A stretch of DNA of 7,876 nt from CANLWN01 sp039815505 (lineage in GTDB: Bacteria; Bacteroidota; Bacteroidia; Flavobacteriales; Flavobacteriaceae). The stretch is from contig JBCBZE010000157.1 in NCBI GenBank assembly GCA_039815505.1, positions 1 to 7,876 of the forward strand, given 5' to 3'. Position numbers and translations under genes: made by a program. Below are positions 1 to 6,014 of the stretch, one piece after another. Position 1 is the stretch's first letter, and each line of letters begins with the position of its first letter. Below the pieces are notes generated by a model. The model ran no database searches, had not been told where the DNA came from, and saw only the letters and a program-made list of their open reading frames with translations.

Positions 1-1159
1 TAAAACCACATCAAAATATTTTGAATTATGGAATTCAAAAATAAAACCCGATAGTATGCAGTTAACCAGTTTTGGTATCGTTGCAGGGCAATATAACCGT
101 TACTTTAAATCTACGGGAGACATCACCTATCTTAAACGTGCAGAACAGGCCTTGAAAAAGGCGGTCGATATCGCGGCAATAGGAAAATCTGGCTATTATA
201 GGGCTTTGGCCAGAAATTACATTTCCCAACATCGCTTTAAAGATGCCTTGCAGTGGGCAAAAAAGGCCCATAGTTTGGGAAGCGATCTAAATGCGTCACA
301 AAGTTTACTTTTTGATGTGCATATGGAACTGGGTAATTATGAAAAAGCCGAACAATATTTGGATTCTATTAAAAACATGTCGGATTTTGGATATTTGATA
401 CGTTTGGCCAAATGGAACGATCATAACGGGGATTTGGATACCACCATTAGGTTTATGGAAATGGCTTTGCGAAAAGCGGAGTCTTCCAAGAATAGGGATT
501 TAAAATTGTGGTCGTATACCAATCTGGCCGATTACTACGGACATGCAGGTAGAATTAAGGAGTCTTACGATCATTATATAAAATCACTGGAAATAGATCC
601 TGAAAATGCCTATGCCAAAAAAGGCATAGCCTGGATAGTGTTTTCACATGAGAGAAATCCCAATGAAGCCTTACGCATTTTAAATACGATTACCCAAGAA
701 AACAAAGCACCGGATTTTTATGCGCTAAAATCCGAGATTGCGGATTATATGGACGACGAAAAAGAAAAGAGGAACAATTTGCAACAATACTTTAACAGGG
801 TGCAAAACCCCTCTTACGGTGATATGTACAATACATATACCATATCGTTTCACTGGGAAAACAATTCCCTTAAACAAGCATTTAAACTTGCCCAAAGGGA
901 AATTGCGAACAGACCAACCCCGGAATCCTACGACTTATTAGCTTATAGTTACTATAGAATAGGGAAGTTGGATAAGGCGTTGGCTATAGTTGATCGGCAT
1001 ATTGAAGGTAAAACCTATGAACCAGGAATTTTACTGCACATGGCTGAAATATATAAAGGTGCCGGGAATATGGATGAAGTTAAACGCTTAAAAAAGGAGC
1101 TAGCAGACGCTATCTATGAGCTGGGTCCTTCTTCGGAACAGCTAATTGCAAGCTTATAA
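1..1159 (+). CDS. Tetratricopeptide-repeat protein, 5' end outside the window
   Basis: The reading frame is open from the window edge: 18 sense codons precede the first ATG at 56, so that ATG is probably internal and the gene is cut at its 5' end. The visible 385 residues are almost all paired amphipathic helices of the TPR type. Counting from the ATG at 56, clear repeats lie near residues 47-80, 81-112, 153-186 (the most canonical, ending in a DPENA turn), 292-320 and 324-350. TPR arrays bind other proteins or peptides, and no catalytic motif is visible. The missing N-terminus prevents a call on export or lipidation. It is convergent with the anti-sigma gene. From memory, similar TPR proteins in flavobacteria sit beside DUF4331 and HupE/UreJ-family genes, but neither is present here, so this is only a hint. 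Confidence is high for TPR and low for any specific role. Confidence 0.85.
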   Translation, partial: KTTSKYFELWNSKIKPDSMQLTSFGIVAGQYNRYFKSTGDITYLKRAEQALKKAVDIAAIGKSGYYRALARNYISQHRFKDALQWAKKAHSLGSDLNASQSLLFDVHMELGNYEKAEQYLDSIKNMSDFGYLIRLAKWNDHNGDLDTTIRFMEMALRKAESSKNRDLKLWSYTNLADYYGHAGRIKESYDHYIKSLEIDPENAYAKKGIAWIVFSHERNPNEALRILNTITQENKAPDFYALKSEIADYMDDEKEKRNNLQQYFNRVQNPSYGDMYNTYTISFHWENNSLKQAFKLAQREIANRPTPESYDLLAYSYYRIGKLDKALAIVDRHIEGKTYEPGILLHMAEIYKGAGNMDEVKRLKKELADAIYELGPSSEQLIASL

Positions 1160-1554
1160 AAGATACAATAATTGGAGTTTTAGACGATTCCTTTGTTATG
1201 TATGGTGATTGTTTTTTTGATGTAATTGGTTTATTTAAATGAATACCATGGCATTATTGTCATGGTATTTCATCGATTATTTAACTTTTTTTTGGGAATA
1301 TTCGGATGAAATGCATATTATTACCGTTCAAATGCAATTAAGTAATTGTTTTGAGTGCCCTAAGTATTACGAAATAAACTATAGAAAATCATTAAGATTA
1401 ACCCAAATCAAAATGTTATGGAATACTTTCTTTTTTTCCTTTGGATTTGCACCATGTTATTTTTTGTATTTAGAGTTTTGATTGCCCACCGATCATTACA
1501 AAAGTCCTTGCGTCTGAGGAAATAAATACTTTTTGTTTTTTTTGAATTGTTATT
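1160..1554. other. Convergent intergenic region, no convincing gene
   Basis: This 395-bp AT-rich stretch separates the TPR gene (+) from the anti-sigma gene (-). An 80-codon open frame at 1239-1481 (+) begins inside a hairpin. Its translation is rich in Phe, Tyr and Ile, as expected from AT-rich noncoding DNA, and has no recognisable domain. I see no tRNA, repeat array or insertion-sequence end. It holds one clear inverted repeat (1239-1273). A weaker plus-strand structure pairs AAAAGT at 1500-1505 with ACTTTT at 1528-1533, plus CCT at 1506-1508 with AGG at 1517-1519, and runs into a T-rich tract ending near 1544. Terminators for both convergent genes would be expected here. Confidence 0.6.
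1239..1273. terminator. Inverted repeat, possible terminator of the TPR gene
   Basis: AATACCATG (1242-1250) and CATGGTATT (1261-1269) are perfect complements around a 10-nt loop. The stem extends by ATG (1239-1241) with CAT (1271-1273) past a single bulged T at 1270. A run of eight T lies at 1286-1293, about 12 nt downstream, rather than directly after the stem, so this is not a textbook intrinsic terminator. It lies 80 nt past the TPR stop in a convergent region, where a terminator is expected. A role as a transcript-end stabilising hairpin or a protein-binding palindrome is equally possible. Confidence 0.4.
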
Positions 1555-2355
1555 TTAGGACGGGATGGTGCCTAGTGCATACAACTGTTCCAGGGTGGGG
1601 GATTCGCTACCTCCGGCAGGTTCTAAGGTAATTCCGAATGCTTCGGATTCGTTAAGGTTTGTGACAGCGAATATCTTGTTTTCATCACTGGTAAAATCTT
1701 CTAACAATCCTATACTGGTAGGGGTCAAGGGGTTTAGTTTTAAGGACCAAACCTGGTAAACCATTCCATCCGGAGGCTCTGGTAACCCTATGGCATCTAT
1801 AAAAACTTGCTGCGTTTCTTTATTCCAATATGCCTTTGCATAAGAGGTAGGGGATATGTCTTGTCCGCCTAAAGGAATTACCGTAATATCCTTACTTCGT
1901 ATGGTGTTGAGAAGCGCTTTGGAATTGGCAATGGTATTTCTAGCTTCGAATATTTGTTGCTCTAGAACACTATTTTCTTTCGCTACAATATTCATTTCAA
2001 TTTTCATTTGTTTGCCATCCAAATAGAACCATAGCGTTCCGGCAGCAAAGAGCAGGGCGGCCGCCCAGCCAGAATATGTTCTCCAATCCCATTTCCTTTC
2101 CGAAGCTTCCCGTGTTATCGGTTCTCTATATAGCCCGGTTCGTCTTCTAATGTCATGGAATCCTTTTGTAAAGGATATTCCAGGGGAAGACATTTTGCTC
2201 AGCGAAAGGATAGTGGACTCTATGGCTTCAATTTCCTTCCTTATTTCCGGATATTCTTGGGCATTGCGATACACCTCTATGTTCTCCTCTTCCGATAATG
2301 AACCGGCCACATAAAGTTCTAACACCCCAGATGCTATGTATTTTTTTACATCCAT
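1555..2355 (-). CDS. Membrane anti-sigma factor, RskA-type C-terminal domain
   Basis: This 266-residue single-pass membrane protein should bind and hold inactive the sigma factor encoded just upstream. Residues 1-55 form a short cytoplasmic helical segment, as in flavobacterial anti-sigma factors. A transmembrane helix lies at about 94-112 (SGWAAALLFAAGTLWFYL). A likely coiled coil follows at about 115-150. The rest, roughly 155-263, is the extracytoplasmic RskA-like domain, with the typical YQVWSLK, FAVTNL and GITLEPAGGSESPT segments. The protein contains no cysteine, so it lacks the HxxxCxxC zinc motif of redox-sensing ZAS anti-sigma factors. Release by regulated proteolysis is the usual mechanism in this class but cannot be seen here. 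Its start overlaps the end of the sigma gene by 10 nt, which implies translational coupling and matched amounts of the two proteins. The inducing signal is unknown. Confidence 0.9.
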   Translation of the reverse strand: MDVKKYIASGVLELYVAGSLSEEENIEVYRNAQEYPEIRKEIEAIESTILSLSKMSSPGISFTKGFHDIRRRTGLYREPITREASERKWDWRTYSGWAAALLFAAGTLWFYLDGKQMKIEMNIVAKENSVLEQQIFEARNTIANSKALLNTIRSKDITVIPLGGQDISPTSYAKAYWNKETQQVFIDAIGLPEPPDGMVYQVWSLKLNPLTPTSIGLLEDFTSDENKIFAVTNLNESEAFGITLEPAGGSESPTLEQLYALGTIPS

Positions 2356-2885
2356 TCTATTGTATTATTGTCCCTAAGCTGTGAAATACAATTCCTGTTT
2401 CTCGTTTTTACGGTTCCTAACGGAATATCCAACTCTTCGGCTACCTCCTTTTGGGTATAGCCTTTGAAATATAGAAGATTTATGATTTGAACACATTTAT
2501 CCTTTAAGTTTTTTAATAATTTTTTTATGCCAATAGCATCTACGCTATTGCTAAGGTCATACGTGTTCTCCAGTATACCTACGAAATAATCGACCGGCAG
2601 GTTTTTTTTATTTTCCTTGTACGATTTTGAGCGTACTTCGTCTATGGCGGCATTTCTGGCGATATTTAAAATCCAAGTAAAAAAACGCCCCTTGGACGGG
2701 TTATAGGATTCGGCATTGTTCCAAATCTTGACAAAAACGTCTTGACATATCTCTTCGGCAAGGTCTCCATTTTTCACAATGGTATGGATAACGCCACAGA
2801 TGTTCTCCGAATACATTTCGTAAAGCCTTTCAAAGGCGAGCTCATCCTTTTGTTTAAAACGTTTTACCAATAATTCTAGTTCCAT
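2346..2885 (-). CDS. ECF-type RNA polymerase sigma factor (sigma-70 family)
   Basis: This 179-residue protein has the two-domain ECF layout and directs RNA polymerase to a dedicated promoter set. Sigma region 2 covers about residues 10-88, including the core-binding and -10 segment with LAEEICQDVFVKIW (42-55) and the FFTWILNIARNAAIDEVR helix (68-85). Sigma region 4 lies at about 120-172, with the helix-turn-helix YTQKEVAEELDIPLGTVKTR (143-162). No extra sensory domain is present, and the length is normal for the class. It is followed by the anti-sigma gene with a 10-nt overlap, the classic sigma/anti-sigma pair, most like the SigK/RskA type judging by the partner. Only 25 nt separate its ATG from the U-tract side of the sodC terminator, so an independent promoter would have to overlap that terminator or the end of sodC. 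Many ECF genes are autoregulated, but no matching promoter can be identified with confidence. Confidence 0.93.
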   Translation of the reverse strand: MELELLVKRFKQKDELAFERLYEMYSENICGVIHTIVKNGDLAEEICQDVFVKIWNNAESYNPSKGRFFTWILNIARNAAIDEVRSKSYKENKKNLPVDYFVGILENTYDLSNSVDAIGIKKLLKNLKDKCVQIINLLYFKGYTQKEVAEELDIPLGTVKTRNRNCISQLRDNNTIEWM

Positions 2886-2900
2886 GCCTGGACTTTATAA

Positions 2901-2938
2901 ACTTAAAAATAAAAGCTATCCTTTGGAGGACAGCTTTT
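2901..2938 (-). terminator. Rho-independent terminator of the superoxide dismutase gene
   Basis: Read on the minus strand, AAAAGCTGTCCT and AGGATAGCTTTT pair around the 4-nt loop CCAA. The plus-strand stem arms are 2911-2922 and 2927-2938, with one mismatch (A2918 opposite C2931). The 3' arm runs into the U-rich sequence ATTTTTAAG (2910-2902). It sits 25 nt past the superoxide dismutase stop, and its orientation fits ending that transcript. It lies directly before the sigma-factor gene, so read-through would control how much sigma mRNA comes from upstream. The stem's outer A/T pairs would also give it some activity in the other direction. Confidence 0.85.
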
Positions 2939-2963
2939 TAAATGAATGCTTTAATCTGTATGT

Positions 2964-3539
2964 TTATTGAATAATTCCCGTACAGCTTACGCGTGCTCCG
3001 GCAGCGCCGCTGGGTTGGGAGGTAAAATCGTCCACGCCTTGGTGCACAATTACGGCTTTCCCTATAATATCCTTGGTATCGTCACCACAGCCCATACACC
3101 ATTCATCCGTTGAAAATTCAACGGTAGCATTGCCTTTCGCATCCGCTGTAAAGTTGCCAATATCTCCTTTGTGATATCCTTCCGCAGCACCCCATTTGGC
3201 ATGAGGTTGAAATGTAGGGTTCCAATGACCTCCGGTAGATTTGCCATCCGCGGAGGAGCAATCGGCCTTTTCATGAATATGAATGGCATGTTCTCCCGCT
3301 GTAAGTCCCGATAAAGTAGCCATCATCATCACCTTATCCTCCACAGCTGTAAATGTGACTTCTCCTTTGACGTTACTATCGCTTTTTGGTTCCATCATAA
3401 ATTTCACGGATTCCACTTGTGCTTCTTCAACAACTGATTCCACTTCTTCCGTAGCTGCTTCCGCCTCTTTTTTTACTTCTTTACAGTTATAAGATAAAAG
3501 TACTAAAAGTCCCAAGGCCGATACTTTTATTTTTTTCAT
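2964..3539 (-). CDS. sodC: Cu/Zn superoxide dismutase, predicted lipoprotein
   Basis: It converts superoxide to hydrogen peroxide and oxygen outside the cytoplasm. In the 191-residue form all family residues are present: copper ligands His87, His89 and His166; bridging His105; zinc ligands His113, His123 and Asp126; active-site Arg183; and the disulphide pair Cys94/Cys186. A second pair, Cys148 and Cys151 (CMGC), is additional to the classical enzyme. The N-terminus MKKIKVSALGLLVLLSYNC is a lipoprotein-type signal with Cys19 as the likely lipidated residue, although Tyr and Asn at -2 and -1 are not the usual lipobox. A Glu-rich linker (about 20-45) follows. A longer frame starts at 3584, but that ATG lies inside the predicted promoter spacer and precedes a normal signal peptide, so the start at 3539 is preferred. 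It has its own promoter and terminator. Function is nearly certain; lipidation is likely. Confidence 0.95.
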   Translation of the reverse strand: MKKIKVSALGLLVLLSYNCKEVKKEAEAATEEVESVVEEAQVESVKFMMEPKSDSNVKGEVTFTAVEDKVMMMATLSGLTAGEHAIHIHEKADCSSADGKSTGGHWNPTFQPHAKWGAAEGYHKGDIGNFTADAKGNATVEFSTDEWCMGCGDDTKDIIGKAVIVHQGVDDFTSQPSGAAGARVSCTGIIQ

Positions 3540-3563
3540 GGTTTTTAGTTTTAAATTTTGATT

Positions 3564-3594
3564 TAAAGTTACACAATATTTCAAGGGATGTCAA
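3564..3594 (-). promoter_or_regulatory. Predicted promoter of the superoxide dismutase gene
   Basis: On the minus strand, TTGACA (3594-3589) is followed after 17 nt by TAACTTTA (3571-3564). The latter matches seven of eight positions of the Bacteroidota -7 element TAnnTTTG. Measured as TTG to TA the spacing is 20 nt, close to the TTTG–N19–TAnnTTTG layout of the primary sigma factor in this phylum. Transcription would start near 3557, leaving a short A-rich leader before the ATG at 3539. It lies in the 62-nt gap after the YdeI-family gene. No terminator is visible between that gene and this promoter, so sodC may also receive transcripts from the upstream operon. Confidence 0.65.
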
Positions 3595-3601
3595 CCGGGC
3601 C

Positions 3602-4087
3602 TTAAAATGATTTTAACAATTCTGGGTTTTGGCGTATTCCCCGTTTTAAGTTCTCACAAACCAAAAGCGACTTGTCTATGCGGGTCTGGGAGTTCTTGAA
3701 TCTTGAAATCATATAGATAATACCTCTTTTTTTGCCATCGGTGAAGGATTCAAAAATTTGAAAGGCTTCATAATCACTTGCTAACACCGCGTCCAATTCT
3801 TCTGGCATCTCTACACCGTACCTAGAGGTGTCCTCAAAAAATTGCAATTGAAAATAATCATTGGGGTATACCTCCAAAGCTTTTTGATTGTTCTTTCCGA
3901 ACATAAGAAAATAGTTGCCCTTTCTTTTTTGAATCGCTCCATGGAAAGTAATGGATTTATCCCCAAAAGTCGCATTTACCTTTACCCTAGTGTGGTTTTT
4001 TTCCAAAAATGGTGCTATAATACTTTCCGGTAAGTATATAGTGTGCGTTCCGGAGATCGATACTTCAAAAACCGGGCTTTGTATCAT
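3602..4087 (-). CDS. YdeI/OmpD-associated (OmdA) family protein with DUF1905 domain
   Basis: This 161-residue soluble protein has no signal peptide. Residues 3-85 match the DUF1905 pattern: a short beta-rich domain with TIYLPESIIAPFL (16-28), the FHGAIQKRKGNYFLMFGK strand pair (48-65) and VYPNDYFQLQFFED (73-86). Residues 88-150 match the OmdA/YdeI helical tail (MPEELDAVLASDYEAFQIFE, then ISRFKNSQTRIDKSLLVCENLKRG). The biochemical function of the family is not established; the name comes from a reported association with porin expression in enterobacteria, which should not be transferred here. Its ATG overlaps the TGA of the hydrolase–OsmC gene (ATGA), which indicates translational coupling and co-expression. 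The assignment comes from pattern recall and is fairly secure at the family level only. Confidence 0.8.
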   Translation of the reverse strand: MIQSPVFEVSISGTHTIYLPESIIAPFLEKNHTRVKVNATFGDKSITFHGAIQKRKGNYFLMFGKNNQKALEVYPNDYFQLQFFEDTSRYGVEMPEELDAVLASDYEAFQIFESFTDGKKRGIIYMISRFKNSQTRIDKSLLVCENLKRGIRQNPELLKSF

Positions 4088-5307
4088 GATGGTACAAGTT
4101 TGGTGATTACTTGGGTTTCACTGTGCAACGTCCTATGTACCGGACATTTGTCCGCTATTTCCAACATCCGTTTTTGCTGTGCCCCGTCCAAATCCCCTGT
4201 TAATTTTATTTCCCTATGGAAAGTATCTATTTTAGCGTCTGACGATTCACAGGCCATACAATCTTCTGCGTGCGATTTACTGTAGGAGGTATGTACCTCT
4301 ACGTTTTCTACCGGCCAACCTTTCCGTTTGGCATACATTTGAATGGTCATAACCGTACAGGCAGATAAACCTGCGGATACCAACTCGTAGGGTGAAGGAC
4401 CAAAATCGTTCCCGCCAAAATCCACGGGTTCATCGGCGACAAGATAATGCTTTCCTACTTTCATTTGGGTCGTAAATCCGTCTTCGGCACCCAAACTTGC
4501 TGCTACTTGATGTTTTGTCTTTAAGGATTTTGATTCATCTACGTCTAGGTCCACATACCTTTTTGCCCATCCGGCGATTACCTCTCCTGCATATATGGAA
4601 TCTTTTTTGTTCATCAATAAATGGTCCGCACCGTCCAAGGAAACGAAGCTTTTTGGGTGATGTGCCGCCATGTAGATCTCTTCCGCATTTTTGATGCCAA
4701 CGGTATCGTCCTGAGGCGAATGCATGATCAAAATAGGTTTGCGCAGTTGTTTAACAGTCTGTGGTAATGACTTGGTCTCCAAATCATCCAAGAACTGTTT
4801 TTTTATGGTAAAATCCCTTCCGCTAAGATTGATTATGGCTTCTCCGTTGGTTTCGATTTCTTGGATACCACTTTTCAACAAATGTTTCACATGAACCGGA
4901 TCGGACGGTGCTCCTATGGTGGCAACAGCATTGATGGACGGTATCTCACCTGCCGCGAAAATAACGGCAGCACCGCCCAACGAATGGCCTATGATAAGGC
5001 TGGGTGCCTTATAATGATTCTCTAGATACGTTGCCGCAGCTATTAGATCATCCACATTGCCGGAAAAATTGGTGTCGGCAAAATCACCACCACTCTCCCC
5101 CAATCCAGTGAAATCGAAACGCAAGACCCCAAAGCCATTGGACGTAAGGGCTTTTCCTATGTTCTTCACTGCCATTAAATTTTTGTTGCAGGTAAAGCAA
5201 TGTGCAAAAATGGCAAAATTGTGGGGATGGCGGTCAACAGGAAGTTCCAGACGCCCTACCAACGGATGTCCGTCCTTATTTTTAAACGTTATTTTTTGGA
5301 GGCTCAT
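4084..5307 (-). CDS. Bifunctional alpha/beta hydrolase–OsmC family protein
   Basis: This 407-residue cytoplasmic fusion has two complete domains. Residues 1-252 are an alpha/beta hydrolase: an oxyanion-side HCFTCNKN segment (36-43), nucleophile Ser109 in GHSLGG (107-112), acid Asp200 or Asp201 in SPQDD, and catalytic His229 in GADH. Residues about 265-405 are an OsmC/Ohr-like domain with the two redox cysteines Cys317 (SACTVMT) and Cys388 (KCPVHRTL). OsmC proteins reduce organic hydroperoxides through this cysteine pair. A further pair, Cys350 and Cys353 (EDCMACE), lies between them. The hydrolase substrate is unknown; a lipid or peroxide ester would fit the fusion but is a guess. The two-domain form is a known architecture in bacterial genomes, not a new chimera. 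The gene starts 5 nt after the DUF2490 stop and overlaps the YdeI-family start by ATGA, placing it inside an operon. Confidence 0.93.
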   Translation of the reverse strand: MSLQKITFKNKDGHPLVGRLELPVDRHPHNFAIFAHCFTCNKNLMAVKNIGKALTSNGFGVLRFDFTGLGESGGDFADTNFSGNVDDLIAAATYLENHYKAPSLIIGHSLGGAAVIFAAGEIPSINAVATIGAPSDPVHVKHLLKSGIQEIETNGEAIINLSGRDFTIKKQFLDDLETKSLPQTVKQLRKPILIMHSPQDDTVGIKNAEEIYMAAHHPKSFVSLDGADHLLMNKKDSIYAGEVIAGWAKRYVDLDVDESKSLKTKHQVAASLGAEDGFTTQMKVGKHYLVADEPVDFGGNDFGPSPYELVSAGLSACTVMTIQMYAKRKGWPVENVEVHTSYSKSHAEDCMACESSDAKIDTFHREIKLTGDLDGAQQKRMLEIADKCPVHRTLHSETQVITKLVPS

Positions 5308-5312
5308 TTCTT

Positions 5313-6014
5313 CTAATTTTCTTTGTTTTTCCTTAAGTCGGTATTAATAAAAACTCCTATCTGTATACGATCAAAATTGGTTGTATTGAAGTGGTTTTTA
5401 AGGTAACCGAATTGGGCGTTTATATCTTCCGTGATGTGTATGCCCAAGGCGCCGTATAATCTGTTTTGACCAAATATTTCATCCTGCAAATTCAGAAATA
5501 CTTCGTCATAAAGATTAAGAAAGAAAACATCGGTCAGTGGCAAGGTGATCTGCAATCTATACCGTGCCCTGTGCTGTGTATCCGTATCCGATAGGTCTTT
5601 GTTATTGATAAACCGCTGTTCCAGGCGATAGCGATGCTCAAACAAAAATTCGCCTACCTTGTTTTTTAAAATAAACTGTTCAAAGATCCGATGTTCTACC
5701 AAGTCATTAATTAGTAAGGGAGCATCTTCAAATTGCAGATCACTAAAAGTAGGATCGGTATCGATATAACCATATCCAATGGTTGCTATGGCATTGGTGT
5801 TGATATGATAATTTAGCCCGGTACGCAACAATAACTGATTAAAATTCGAAAAGGTCTCGTAATATCTAAACTGTGCCTCTGTATGAACGCTCAACTTCTT
5901 CGAAACTGTATTGGTGCCAAAGTACATATACCATGCTCCAAATTCGTCTTCCCCACTTTCCTGCGCACATACGAGAAGGGGGCAGATCAAAAGTAATGTG
6001 ATCAGTTTTTTCAT
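5313..6014 (-). CDS. DUF2490 family outer-membrane beta-barrel protein
   Basis: The 233-residue precursor has a clear type I signal peptide (MKKLITLLLICPLLVCA, cleavage expected after Ala17, before QES). The mature part is made of alternating aromatic and polar strands typical of a small outer-membrane barrel. Recognisable DUF2490 segments are FGAWYMYFG (25-33), HTEAQFRYYE (44-53), LVEHRIFEQ (105-113), FEHRYRLEQRF (125-135), RARYRLQITLPL (149-160), NLYDEVFLN (167-175) and NRLYGALGI (184-192). The function of the family is unknown. The ATG overlaps the TGA of the upstream VPS10-like gene (ATGA), and the hydrolase–OsmC gene follows after 5 nt, so it is an inner gene of the operon. The protein ends in a charged, Asn-rich tail instead of the C-terminal aromatic residue of many proteobacterial barrels. 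Confidence 0.88.
   Translation of the reverse strand: MKKLITLLLICPLLVCAQESGEDEFGAWYMYFGTNTVSKKLSVHTEAQFRYYETFSNFNQLLLRTGLNYHINTNAIATIGYGYIDTDPTFSDLQFEDAPLLINDLVEHRIFEQFILKNKVGEFLFEHRYRLEQRFINNKDLSDTDTQHRARYRLQITLPLTDVFFLNLYDEVFLNLQDEIFGQNRLYGALGIHITEDINAQFGYLKNHFNTTNFDRIQIGVFINTDLRKNKEN

Noticed and set aside
56..1159. Treating the ATG at 56 as the true start of the TPR gene
   Set aside because: The frame is open for 18 codons upstream to the window edge with protein-like sequence, so the real start is outside the window.
1239..1481. An 80-codon plus-strand open frame in the convergent gap
   Set aside because: Its ATG lies in the left arm of a hairpin, the composition is that of translated AT-rich noncoding DNA, no domain is recognisable, and no promoter is visible.
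1499..1545. A second terminator-like structure for the TPR gene
   Set aside because: Only short stems (6 bp and 3 bp) with a large asymmetric interior loop precede the T-rich tract, and it lies about 340 nt past the stop; too weak to list separately.
3062..3289. A 75-codon minus-strand frame inside sodC
   Set aside because: It is an out-of-frame shadow of sodC, whose own frame carries every metal ligand.
3540..3584. A 15-residue N-terminal extension of SodC starting at 3584
   Set aside because: The start codon falls inside the predicted promoter spacer, and the downstream Met at 3539 begins a normal signal peptide.
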